From Pokkaliibacter sp. MBI-7 (GTDB lineage: Bacteria; Pseudomonadota; Gammaproteobacteria; Pseudomonadales; Balneatricaceae), in NCBI RefSeq assembly GCF_029846635.1, contig NZ_JARVTG010000001.1, positions 3,019,501 through 3,083,500 of the forward strand: a stretch of 64,000 bases of DNA. The letters run 5' to 3'. A program made the translations under genes and the position numbers. A model generated the notes under the pieces. The model made no database searches. It saw only the letters and a program-made list of their open reading frames with translations, and had not been told where the DNA came from. Below, one piece after another: positions 56,392 to 64,000 of this stretch (position 1 is the stretch's first letter; each line of letters begins with the position of its first letter).

Positions 56392-57156
56392 TCAGTTGCA
56401 GGCGCCCATCCCCAGACTGAACAGGCGGGCGGTTTTGGTGGAGGGTAAGGTGGCCGGTACAGGGATTTCCCGCTTGAGCAGATTGAACAGCATCATGGCG
56501 GCCTCATCTTCATGTTTACCGGCACGATAGCTTAGCTCCGCCGCCAGTGGACGCCCGTCAGGGCAACGCCACAGGCTGGCTTCCAGCGTCATTTTTACCT
56601 CCTTGCCTGCCTGCAGCACTTTGCCGAGCTGCCAGTTCTCTTCGATCAGCCCCTTGTCGGGCCAAGACTGCCAGTGTGCGCTGGGGGTTATCGCCAGTTG
56701 CTGCAGTTGTCTGTCGGTTGGGCGCTGCCTGAAATCACGGCTCTGGCTGACATCCCAGCCTGCACGGCTGTACTCGCGTTCGCTGTCGAAATCCTTCATG
56801 GCCTTGTCGTCATGCTGGCGGGTTTTCAGACGCCAGTCACTTTTGCCGCCATCGAGGGGGCTGCGTTCGCGCAGCAGCCAGCCCTGCTGGTGCAGACTGC
56901 CGTCTGCGTCATCCCAGAAGCGCACCTGACGGCCCGGCAGGGGTTTGAGTTCACCGTCCAGCTGCAGGCCGCCGTCATCGTGACGCAGCCAGTTGCGAAC
57001 ATGCTGCTGCCATTGCTGGATGTTATCCAGCGGGTCCTGACGGTTGAACTCGACGAAGGCGGCAGGGTTGATGCTGAGCTTGTATTCATCAGCCGCCTGC
57101 ACCACGAGCGGTGCAGTACCCAACAACAGGTAAAACAGAGAGCGTAATAGATGCAT
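56392..57156 (-). CDS. Exported protein of unknown function, possible CYTH-like fold
   Basis: 254 residues with a signal peptide cleaved after VVQAA near 22. I do not recognise the family with confidence. The pattern RFWDDADGSLHQQGWLLRER, then WRLKTRQ, a central charged region, MTLEASLW and LAAELSYRAG recalls the YfDT...LR.R, K-rich and E.E strands of CYTH tunnel proteins, which would be unusual in the periplasm. RBS AAGGG. It precedes no obvious partner; the sensor gene at 57202-59880 lies just upstream on the same strand with a 45-base gap, so co-transcription is possible. Confidence 0.75.
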   Translation of the reverse strand: MHLLRSLFYLLLGTAPLVVQAADEYKLSINPAAFVEFNRQDPLDNIQQWQQHVRNWLRHDDGGLQLDGELKPLPGRQVRFWDDADGSLHQQGWLLRERSPLDGGKSDWRLKTRQHDDKAMKDFDSEREYSRAGWDVSQSRDFRQRPTDRQLQQLAITPSAHWQSWPDKGLIEENWQLGKVLQAGKEVKMTLEASLWRCPDGRPLAAELSYRAGKHEDEAAMMLFNLLKREIPVPATLPSTKTARLFSLGMGACN

Positions 57157-57201
57157 GGTAGCCCTTGCAGTTAGCCGGTGCTGACAGAGGAAGGCCTTAT
57201 C

Positions 57202-59880
57202 CTACCTGTCCGGATCAGCGGGGGCGATAGGGTTGTGGCCGGGCTGGGTATGACTGGCCGGTGGCTCGCTGGTTGCCGGTCCCAGGCTGTGATGATTGGG
57301 CAGGCAGATACGAATTTCACTGTCACTGTCATTCAGCTGTAACCGCAGATGACCCTGATGGCGGGCGACAATACGGCGGCACAGCACCATGCCGATGCTT
57401 TCCATTACCGGCGCGAATGCCCCGCGCAGGGCGAAGCCTGTCTCCGTAGTGGCGCAGACATCGCTGCCAAGGGCATGCAGCCAGACCTCATTGGGCAGCT
57501 CAGGGCGACAGGCCAGCAGTGCTGCATGCAGCAGTTCACGCAGTAACTGCATCATCTGCTCGCGGTCGGCCTGCAGGGTGGGCAGCGGTTGCAGATGCAC
57601 CCGCAGCCGGGCCAGCTGCAGACGTTCCTGCAGTTCATGCAGTACCTCATCGACCAGCTGATTGAGGTCCAGTCTCACCGGGTTGGTGGGGCGAATGTGC
57701 ATGCGGTTGAGCAGCAGCAGTTCACGCAGGGTGAAGTCCATCCCTTGCAGCAGATTGCGCAGTTGCTGCGCTGACTGCGGCTGATGCTGCTGCAGTGTCG
57801 GACTGGTCTCGAGCAGCTGTTGTAACAGGCGCATGGCCTGCTGCACCGGCTGCTGCAGATTGGTGGTCGCCAGGCTGGTGAACTCCACCAGCTCGCGGTT
57901 GCTGACTTCCAGCTGCTGTACGTAGTGGTTGAGGGTGCGGTGCTGCTGCTGGCGTTCGGAAATATCCTGTGCCAGTAACGCCCAGCGGGTCTGTTCCTTG
58001 TCGTGCAGCAGGAAGGCCCGGATCTCCACCGGATAGTTGGTGCCATCGGCGCGTTTGAAATAGCTCTCGAACTGGGTATCGAGGCCACGGCGCTGCAACA
58101 GGCTGCGCAGGCTCTGCAGGGTCTGGTCAAGGGCATGAGGGGCGACGATGGCGTACAGGTCATTGATTACATGGCTGGAGCTGTAGCCGAGATTGGCCAT
58201 GGCACTGTGATTGAGTTCGAGCAGGTTGAAGTCGCTGTCGAGAATCAGAATCTCATTGGAGGAGGCCTGAATCAGGCGTCCGAGGCGGGCATTCATCTTC
58301 TCGGCTTCCTGCAGGGCGCTGAGATCCTGAATGCCGACGACAAACAGGCGGCGGTTATTGTGCCAGGTATCATTGATTGACAGGCAAACCGGAAACTCAT
58401 GACCATCACGATGACGGGCGGTGACGTGGCGCAGCAGGCCGATGATATCGGAGTGGCCTTCAGTCAGGTAACGCTGGAACAGTTCATCATGCCGGTCGGC
58501 ACTGGACTGTGGCATCAGTATCTTGATGTGCAGACCGACCATCGCCTTGTTCCTGTAGCCAAACAGCTGCTCGGCGGCAGCGTTAGCCGACTCAATGGTG
58601 CCCTGTTCGTTGATCGTGAGGATGCCGCTGATCACTGTGTCCAGCACCGTCTGCAGCTTCACCTCATTGGCGTGCAGGGCTCTTTCCCGTTTGCGCAGGG
58701 TTTGCCCCAGCCGGCGCAGGCCAGTGTAGAGCGTGCCGATTTCATCATGAGGCATCGGCTGATGGGGCAGGTTGTACTCGCCTTCCGCATAGCGCTGTAC
58801 CCAGCTGGACATGGCCACCAGAGGTTGCAGCGAGCGGCGCATCAGCAGGATGCAGGCAGTGGTGCCGAGCAGCAGAACTGCGAAAAACCACAGCCCTGCG
58901 TTGAGCAGCAGCTGTATCAGGGCACCGGTCATGGAGACGAAAGGTACCAGCTGGGTCAGGGTCAGAAAGCTGCTGCGGTCACTGCCGGGCAGGTAGACCT
59001 TGACCAGTGAGGCATAGTAATCGTTGCCCTGATACTGCACTTCCTGATTCAGCTGACTGTATTGCGGGCCTGCAAACCACCCGGCGTAGGCTGGCATCTC
59101 ATCCTGCAGGCGATGGCTCTCGCCCTTCTCAAAAGCAAAGCGGTAGGCCGGATTGGGGTGATAGAGGTACTCGCCGTCGGCATTGGTAATAAAGAACGGG
59201 TCATGCACCACTACGCTGCGATCCAGCAGGGTGGCGACGTTGATATTGATGACCAGCAGCCCCAGCGCCCTGCCATTGCTCCAGCCTACCGGCATAGCCA
59301 GTCGCAGGGTGCGTACCTGTTCTGTCTCGATCTCGCCGTGTTCCTGATTGAGATCGATGGGGGAGGCGTAGATTTCTCCCTGTTTGAGCTGCTGCGTAGC
59401 CTTGAAGTAATAGCGATCGGACTTGTCCTGCAAAAAGGCGGCGGGCACTTCGCGGATATTCCTGCCGTTGCGTTCGACCCGCAACAGCTCCATGCCGGGG
59501 TGGTCGGCATTATCGATCACCCGCAGCTGGAAATATTCCGGTATGGCCTGCAGCCGGGCACGCAGGATGGCGCTCAGGGCATTGTGCAGCACATGGGTAT
59601 CCAGGCCGGTTCGAGGCGATTTTCCCCCCGCCTGCATCGACAGCAGATAGCCATCCAGTGCCGGCAGCAAGGCCAGAAAACGAATATCACTCTGGTACTG
59701 CTGCAGGCTGCGGCTCATCTCATCGGCCCGTTGCAGCAGGCTGGTGTGCAATGCGGTGGTGGTGCGCTCCTGTACCAGGGTGCTGGCCTGATGCAGGAAA
59801 CCGGCACCCACCAGCAGGCTGGTCACCACAACGCACAGGGCGCTGAGCAGGGTGACTTTCTGGGTCAGAGTCAGTCGCAT
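57202..59880 (-). CDS. Sensor protein with dCache, HAMP, two PAS and a degenerate histidine-kinase core
   Basis: 892 residues, start ATG after AGAGGG. Transmembrane helix near 8-30, a periplasmic double-Cache region (about 35-320; DRYYFKATQQLKQGEIYASP, FFITNADGEYLYHPNP), a second helix near 330-352, HAMP, and two PAS domains (about 410-530 and 535-650). The dimerisation helix, usually ASHDLQEPL in this class, reads ATTNLQQPV near 667-675, so the phospho-accepting histidine is missing. The ATPase part lacks the N-box asparagines (LRELLHAALLA) and the usual glycine motifs. It probably acts as a non-catalytic sensor. No response regulator is adjacent. Confidence 0.85.
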   Translation of the reverse strand: MRLTLTQKVTLLSALCVVVTSLLVGAGFLHQASTLVQERTTTALHTSLLQRADEMSRSLQQYQSDIRFLALLPALDGYLLSMQAGGKSPRTGLDTHVLHNALSAILRARLQAIPEYFQLRVIDNADHPGMELLRVERNGRNIREVPAAFLQDKSDRYYFKATQQLKQGEIYASPIDLNQEHGEIETEQVRTLRLAMPVGWSNGRALGLLVININVATLLDRSVVVHDPFFITNADGEYLYHPNPAYRFAFEKGESHRLQDEMPAYAGWFAGPQYSQLNQEVQYQGNDYYASLVKVYLPGSDRSSFLTLTQLVPFVSMTGALIQLLLNAGLWFFAVLLLGTTACILLMRRSLQPLVAMSSWVQRYAEGEYNLPHQPMPHDEIGTLYTGLRRLGQTLRKRERALHANEVKLQTVLDTVISGILTINEQGTIESANAAAEQLFGYRNKAMVGLHIKILMPQSSADRHDELFQRYLTEGHSDIIGLLRHVTARHRDGHEFPVCLSINDTWHNNRRLFVVGIQDLSALQEAEKMNARLGRLIQASSNEILILDSDFNLLELNHSAMANLGYSSSHVINDLYAIVAPHALDQTLQSLRSLLQRRGLDTQFESYFKRADGTNYPVEIRAFLLHDKEQTRWALLAQDISERQQQHRTLNHYVQQLEVSNRELVEFTSLATTNLQQPVQQAMRLLQQLLETSPTLQQHQPQSAQQLRNLLQGMDFTLRELLLLNRMHIRPTNPVRLDLNQLVDEVLHELQERLQLARLRVHLQPLPTLQADREQMMQLLRELLHAALLACRPELPNEVWLHALGSDVCATTETGFALRGAFAPVMESIGMVLCRRIVARHQGHLRLQLNDSDSEIRICLPNHHSLGPATSEPPASHTQPGHNPIAPADPDR

Positions 59881-60114
59881 GGAAGCCCTCTCTGTATCCG
59901 TACAGCGAGTTAAAAGTACAGCGTCATGTTAAGTAGCTTTGGCAATAAAGGCAGTCTAGTAGCCCGACAGCGGGTGCATTAGAGCGTTTTGTTGGAGTGG
60001 TGATCAATATTTGAACGATTTTGGAATAAGTTACCGTGCTCCGGATGATCCGGCCGGTCACCGCTGCTGTATAGAAATGACTTCCGGCTGTGAGTTCTGA
60101 GATCTGTATAAGTT

Positions 60115-61659
60115 ATGGCCAGTCTGATTCTGCTGCTGGGTGATCAGCTCAGCGAACATATGAGTGCCCTGCAGGCCGGTAATCCGGCGGAAGACCGGGT
60201 GGTGCTGGCCGAGGTGCTGAGTGAAGCCAGTTACGTACCTCACCATCCACAGAAAATCCTGCTGATTTTTGCCGCCATGCGCCAGTTTGCCCGGCATTTG
60301 GAACAGCAGGGCTGGCAGGTCAGCTATCAGCGGCTGGATGACGCCGATGCCCGGAACGATCTGCGGCAGGTACTGGAGCGTGAACTGGCGCGTGGCAACT
60401 ACGCCAGAGTGATCATGACCCACTGCGGTGAGTATCGGCTGCACCGGCAGATGCGCCAGTGGCAGGCTGAGTGGCCACAGCAGTGGTCAGTCGCAGTGGA
60501 TATCCTGCCGGATCATCGCTTCCTCTGCCCGTTGCGGGTATTTCGCGAATGGGCGGATGGGCGTAAGGAATGGCGCATGGAGTATTTCTACCGGCTGATG
60601 CGTCGTCGTACTGGTTTGCTGATGACCGCAGAGGGTAAGCCTGAGGGTGGCAAGTGGAACTATGATGCCGACAACCGTCGAGCCTACGACGGTAAACGCC
60701 CTCTGCCGCTGCTACCGGCCACCACACTGGATGCCGAGGGACAGGCGCTGGCTGCGATGATCGCTGAGCGCTTTGCCACACACTTTGGTGACGTGCAGCC
60801 TTTCCACTGGCCTGTGAACCGCGCTCAGGCTTTGCAGTTGCTGGCGGTCTTTATTGAGCAGGGGCTGCCTGGCTTTGGTGACTATCAGGATGCTTTGAGC
60901 AGTCAGTCGCCGTTTCTGTTTCACTCCCTGCTGTCGTCCAGTATCAACATCGGTCTGCTGGATCCGCTGGAAGTCTGTCAGCAGGCCGAAGCGGCCTACC
61001 ATGCTGGTCAGGCGCCGCTGAATGCGGTCGAGGGGTTTATCCGTCAGATCATCGGCTGGCGCGAATATGTGCGGGGGGTGTACTGGCTGACCATGCCTGA
61101 CTACGCAGAGAGTAATGAGCTGGCCGCCCACCGCCCACTGCCTGCCGCCTACTGGGGGGCGCCTACTGGTATGGCCTGCATCCGCGAGGTAGTGAGCGCG
61201 GTGCGGCAATATGGCTATGCCCATCATATTCAGCGGCTGATGGTGACCGGTAACTGGGCGCTGCTGCTGGGTGTGCAGCCCAAAGCCGTGTGTGAGTGGT
61301 ATCTGGCGGTCTTTGTGGATGCGTTCGAGTGGGTGGAGTTGCCCAACACGCTCGGTATGGCTCTGCATGGCGATGGTGGCTTACTGGCGTCCAAACCTTA
61401 CGCGGCCAGTGGCAAATATATACAGCGTCAGGGCGACTACTGTGCCGAATGTGCCTATCAGGTGAAAACCGTGACTGAGCCGGACAGCTGCCCGTTCAAC
61501 AGTCTCTACTGGCATTTCCTCCATCGTCATCAGTCACGTTTTGCCGGGCATCCGCGTATGGCGGTGATCTATCGCAGCTGGCAGCGTATGGAGGGCGAGC
61601 AACAGCAGGCCATTCTGCAGCGGGCGCAGTGGCTGCTGGAGCATATCGACCAGCTCTGA
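60115..61659 (+). CDS. Iron-sulfur cryptochrome/photolyase-family protein (FeS-BCP, probable (6-4) photolyase)
   Basis: 514 residues. The N-terminus LILLLGDQLSEHMSAL and VDILPDHRFLCPLRVFREWA, and FIRQIIGWREYVRGVYW with MALHGDGGLLASKPYAASG, are typical of the deoxyribodipyrimidine photolyase-related family. Cysteines at 393, 443, 446 and 459 match the number and the last spacings of the [4Fe-4S] ligands of Agrobacterium PhrB. Relatives repair (6-4) photoproducts using FAD and light. It stands alone between the sensor gene and small envelope genes. The ribosome binding site is weak. Confidence 0.92.
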   Translation: MASLILLLGDQLSEHMSALQAGNPAEDRVVLAEVLSEASYVPHHPQKILLIFAAMRQFARHLEQQGWQVSYQRLDDADARNDLRQVLERELARGNYARVIMTHCGEYRLHRQMRQWQAEWPQQWSVAVDILPDHRFLCPLRVFREWADGRKEWRMEYFYRLMRRRTGLLMTAEGKPEGGKWNYDADNRRAYDGKRPLPLLPATTLDAEGQALAAMIAERFATHFGDVQPFHWPVNRAQALQLLAVFIEQGLPGFGDYQDALSSQSPFLFHSLLSSSINIGLLDPLEVCQQAEAAYHAGQAPLNAVEGFIRQIIGWREYVRGVYWLTMPDYAESNELAAHRPLPAAYWGAPTGMACIREVVSAVRQYGYAHHIQRLMVTGNWALLLGVQPKAVCEWYLAVFVDAFEWVELPNTLGMALHGDGGLLASKPYAASGKYIQRQGDYCAECAYQVKTVTEPDSCPFNSLYWHFLHRHQSRFAGHPRMAVIYRSWQRMEGEQQQAILQRAQWLLEHIDQL

Positions 61660-61935
61660 TTTCCCCCCTGTTACCGGACGGCGCAGAAACGCTCTGGAAA
61701 CGCCTCAGCAGGACTTGCTTAAGCTCTGAAACAGTCAGCCCCTGTGGCTGAAACATTTGCGCCCCTATATAGCAAGCACTGTTAGCGAAAAGTGATCGCT
61801 GACGCTGCGGTGAACAGTGCGGGCTGATGGCAGTCGGTGCCGGACAGACTCACCGCCGAACTCCGCCTGTTATTGATTGGCAGGCGGCAGGGATCAAGCC
61901 ATGTGCTGACGGCACAGACAGAAAGGAGAAAGGTT

Positions 61936-62124
61936 ATGGATGTAGGTGTTTATGGTGGTTTTTTCGGTCTGGTTATCCTCGCACTGGATATTCTTGCCAT
62001 AGCCAGCATCCTCAAGAGTTCTTACGGCGGCGTAGGCAAGTTCATCTGGATTCTTGCCGTACTGGCCCTGCCGGTGCTGGGAATGCTGGTGTATTTCCTG
62101 GTGGGCAAACGTGAGTCGTTATGA
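61936..62124 (+). CDS. Small membrane protein with PLDc_N-type domain
   Basis: 62 residues from the ATG at 61936, which follows AAAGGAGAAAGG; a longer frame from 61837 is rejected. Two hydrophobic helices (about 9-24 and 33-56) with the family pattern LILALDILAIASILKS, then FIWILAVLALPVLGMLVYFL and a basic end. This is the two-helix domain found at the N-terminus of phospholipase D-like nucleases and in stand-alone small proteins, some linked to stress response. Its role is unknown. Confidence 0.85.
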   Translation: MDVGVYGGFFGLVILALDILAIASILKSSYGGVGKFIWILAVLALPVLGMLVYFLVGKRESL

Positions 62125-62280
62125 CCGTGACAGCCGCCAGGTCTTCGCGGCCTGTTAACAGGGAGACCCTCAGGGTGAGGGCACAACATTGATCAGGGGT
62201 GGCTGAAAACCTGATTCCAGTCAAAGGCGAAGACCCCGGTCCCGGCCTTTGTGAATGTTGTTAAGTAAAAGGAAATATCC

Positions 62281-62628
62281 ATGAAAGCAATCAATCGTGT
62301 AGCGTCTGTTGTGGTTCTGGGCAGTGTGTTGGCGCTGGGTCTGGCCGGTTGCAACAAGGATGACGAAACCAGCAGTGCTGGCAGCCAGAGTAACACTACC
62401 CAGCAACAGGAAAGTCAGCCTGCAGCAGGTACAGACTCTTCCTCTTCCTCCATGGTCACCCCCGGGTCGACCGACTCCGGCAATGGCGCAGGGGCTGACA
62501 CCGGCACTAATACGGGCAGCATGAGCGGTTCCGCTGGCGCCACCACCGATGGTACTGGCAGCACCCCTGATACCTCATCATCCACGACGATGCCTGACAG
62601 TGGCACCTCTGGCTCTGCCAGTCAGTAA
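62281..62628 (+). CDS. Low-complexity Ser/Thr/Gly-rich lipoprotein
   Basis: 115 residues, RBS AAAAGGAAA. A lipoprotein signal ends LALGLAGC near 24. The remaining 90 residues are almost only serine, threonine, glycine, alanine, asparagine, aspartate and glutamine, so disordered, with no aromatic residue seen. Family unknown. It lies in a run with the PLDc_N-type protein and a second small lipoprotein, all with strong ribosome binding sites. Confidence 0.8.
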   Translation: MKAINRVASVVVLGSVLALGLAGCNKDDETSSAGSQSNTTQQQESQPAAGTDSSSSSMVTPGSTDSGNGAGADTGTNTGSMSGSAGATTDGTGSTPDTSSSTTMPDSGTSGSASQ

Positions 62629-62729
62629 CAACCAACGCAATTCACGTCACCGAACGGCAGGCCACGGCGGCAGGACAGCCGCTGTGGCTCTGCAGTGATC
62701 CACAGGAACATCAGAAAAGGATATTCACC

Positions 62730-62933
62730 ATGGCAGGTTTACGACGCACTTTTACCGTTATTGCCCTGAGCAGCCTCATGACCTTGGGTCTGGCTGCCTG
62801 TGACTCCGATGATGGCCCGGCCGAGCAGCTGGGTGAAAAGATCGATAACGCGGCCACCAGCGCAGGGAATGCGGTGGAAGACAGCTGTGAAAAAGCCAAA
62901 CAGGAACTGGGAGCCAGCGATACCCGTTGTTGA
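62730..62933 (+). CDS. Small lipoprotein with C-terminal cysteine
   Basis: 67 residues, RBS AAAAGGA. A lipoprotein signal ends LGLAAC near 24. The mature part, SDDGPAEQLGEKIDNAATSA then a helix with EDSCEKAKQELGASDTRC, is amphipathic and has two further cysteines. It resembles small stress-linked lipoproteins of gammaproteobacteria in general layout; I cannot name the family. Confidence 0.82.
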   Translation: MAGLRRTFTVIALSSLMTLGLAACDSDDGPAEQLGEKIDNAATSAGNAVEDSCEKAKQELGASDTRC

Positions 62934-63056
62934 CCTCCGGGAGATCATGCCTGACTGGCTAAATGGATCCATCGATGGTGCTATCCCCATGGCACTGTCA
63001 CCCGGCCAATACGCCATGCGTAGCGGCTTCTCCAACCCGTCAGGGGGCGACATCTT

Positions 63057-63099
63057 GCCTCCGCAGCGCGCCGTTCAGGTCGTCAGCGGGGGCTTTTTT
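63057..63099 (+). terminator. Probable terminator after the small lipoprotein genes
   Basis: Eight-bp stem GCCTCCGC / GCGGGGGC (one G-T pair) around a 21-base loop, followed by six T residues. It lies about 125 bases after the last lipoprotein stop. Confidence 0.55.
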
Positions 63100-63278
63100 A
63101 TGCCTCTTCGCTCAGTCACTCTCAGGAAGCTTCCTGCACTGGATAACGTCGTCAAATGATGCTTGCTGAATAGTTTCAGCTAAAACAAATGCGGCAATTA
63201 TGCAGATTGTGCACTGTTGGCAGGAGGCAACGCTGTGATCCTGTCCAGACCGCTAAAACCAGGCTTTTTGCGATTGAG

Positions 63279-63292
63279 CTGATGCAGATCAG
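63279..63292 (+). promoter_or_regulatory. FNR/ANR-like box upstream of the interrupted transporter
   Basis: CTGATGCAGATCAG has the FNR core TGAT-N4-ATCA, eight of ten defined bases. It is centred about 100 bases before the transporter ATG. Formate/nitrite transporter genes are often FNR-controlled. No good -10 is seen at the expected distance, so confidence is limited. Confidence 0.35.
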
Positions 63293-63384
63293 GGGATAGA
63301 GTGGCGCAGCTTCTGTGTGCGGTGCTCCGCCGTGCCGATCGGATTGTCACTCAGCCACGCTGGCTGGCAGTCATTCTTGTCATT

Positions 63385-64000
63385 ATGGATCCAACTATGT
63401 CCCTCGCTACCCCTAACAGGCTGTTGAAAATCTATCTGCGTTGCCGAATACCGCGTCAAAAACAGGCTCAAAATGCTCATTTAGCTCACTAAACTCCGCT
63501 TTTTCGCCTGTTTTTTCCTTGTCTCGGCTGCCTCGATAACGTTTTTCAACAGCCTGCTAAAGAAATCGCCGATGCTGTTGTTCAGACCGGCGTGCGTAAA
63601 AGTTCTCTCGCGCTGCTTCCTCTGTTAATTCTCGGTTTTATGGCAGGTGCCTTTATTGCTTTCGGTTTTCTGCTGGATATCCGGGTGACGGCGCAGTTGC
63701 CACATGACTGGGCCTCATTGTCACTGTTTCTTGGTGCGGCAGTGTTCCCGGTCGGGCTGATCCTCACCGTACTGGCCGGTGGTGAGTTGCTGACCGGTAA
63801 TATGATGTTCATGGCCACCGCCCTGTTTTCCGGCAAGATCGGCCTGCCCGCCTTGCTGCGTAACTGGCTGGTCGTCACGGTGGCCAACTTTTTCGGCGGG
63901 GTATTTATCGCCTTTTTCTTTGGTCATTATCTGGGGCTGGCAGAGGGGGCTTTTCTGGCCAAGAGCGTGGCCATTGCCAAAGCCAAGGTGAACGAGGACT
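63385..64000 (+). pseudogene. Formate/nitrite transporter (FocA/NirC family), interrupted by a MITE; 3' end outside window
   Basis: The gene begins MDPTMSLATP at 63385, is interrupted at 63413-63560, and resumes in the same frame with KEIADAVVQTGVRKSSL. The rest to base 64000 has the FNT pattern: hydrophobic helices and the signature AGGELLTGNMM. The insertion brings an in-frame TAA at 63490-63492, so full-length translation fails. Restart at GTG 63592 or a downstream ATG near 63643 could give a product missing the N-terminal amphipathic helix. Deleting 144 bases restores a normal N-terminus (ATPKEIADA). The downstream part shows no decay, which suggests a recent insertion. Whether formate or nitrite is the substrate is not clear. 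Confidence 0.85.
63417..63556. mobile_element. 140-bp MITE-like element with CTAA target duplication
   Basis: Perfect 14-bp terminal inverted repeats: CAGGCTGTTGAAAA at 63417-63430 and its complement at 63543-63556. CTAA directly flanks both ends (63413-63416 and 63557-63560), a four-base target duplication. The two halves are also imperfectly complementary along most of their length (for example AAAACAGGC and TTTAG occur in both arms), so it could fold into one long hairpin. It has no coding capacity and would need a transposase in trans. I do not assign an IS family. Confidence 0.85.

Noticed and set aside
63301..63492. Frame starting at GTG 63301 as the transporter N-terminus or as a separate gene
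   Set aside because: The added 28 residues do not resemble the family, which starts just before the EIA motif; the frame ends inside the inserted element, so its stop is an artefact of the insertion.
1..64000. CRISPR arrays, rRNA, tRNA, prophage or full insertion sequences
   Set aside because: I looked for spaced repeats, conserved RNA segments and transposase or integrase frames and found none beyond the single MITE-like element.

Overview
The window looks like chromosomal DNA of a motile, aerobic or facultative gammaproteobacterium of the Oceanospirillales/Pseudomonadales group. It has type IV pilus assembly genes, several chemoreceptors, ubiquinone genes and c-di-GMP signalling proteins. 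The block hslVU, ftsN-like, argS, priA, rpmE, maeB, mrcA, pilMNOPQ, aroKB, damX-like, gltBD follows the order I know from Pseudomonas. I saw no rRNA, tRNA, CRISPR array, phage or complete insertion sequence. Species identity is inferred, not shown.

Layout. 1-9.5 kb: the 3' end of thyA, folA, two chemoreceptors, a Kef-type antiporter and a membrane GGDEF/EAL protein. 9.7-14.8 kb: ilvD, a Crp/Fnr-family regulator, gloC, ubiJ and ubiE. 15-27.3 kb (mostly minus strand): a DUF971 gene, hslU, hslV, ftsN-like, argS and priA, then rpmE and maeB on the plus strand, then mrcA on the minus strand. 27.6-36 kb (plus strand): pilMNOPQ, aroK, aroB and a damX-like gene. 36-44 kb: an AT-rich gap, gltB, gltD and ald.

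44-50.5 kb is a four-gene minus-strand operon: three SPFH (HflK/HflC-like) proteins, one with a His-rich N-terminus, and a P1B-type metal ATPase with a His-rich N-terminus instead of an HMA domain. A good Zur-like operator overlaps its likely promoter, so I read it as a zinc-starvation operon. Divergent from it, behind an ANR/FNR-type box, lie a stand-alone Aer-like PAS protein and a chemoreceptor with a C-terminal zinc-binding CZB domain. This resembles the bipartite CetA/CetB energy-taxis receptor.

53-64 kb is accessory: a GGDEF/EAL protein paired with a periplasmic molybdopterin-oxidoreductase-fold protein, a lipocalin, a possible periplasmic CYTH-like protein, a histidine-kinase-like sensor that has lost its catalytic residues, an iron-sulfur photolyase, and three very small envelope proteins. 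The last gene, a formate/nitrite transporter, is broken near its 5' end by a 140-bp MITE-like element with perfect 14-bp terminal repeats and a CTAA target duplication. Removing the element and one CTAA restores the reading frame exactly.
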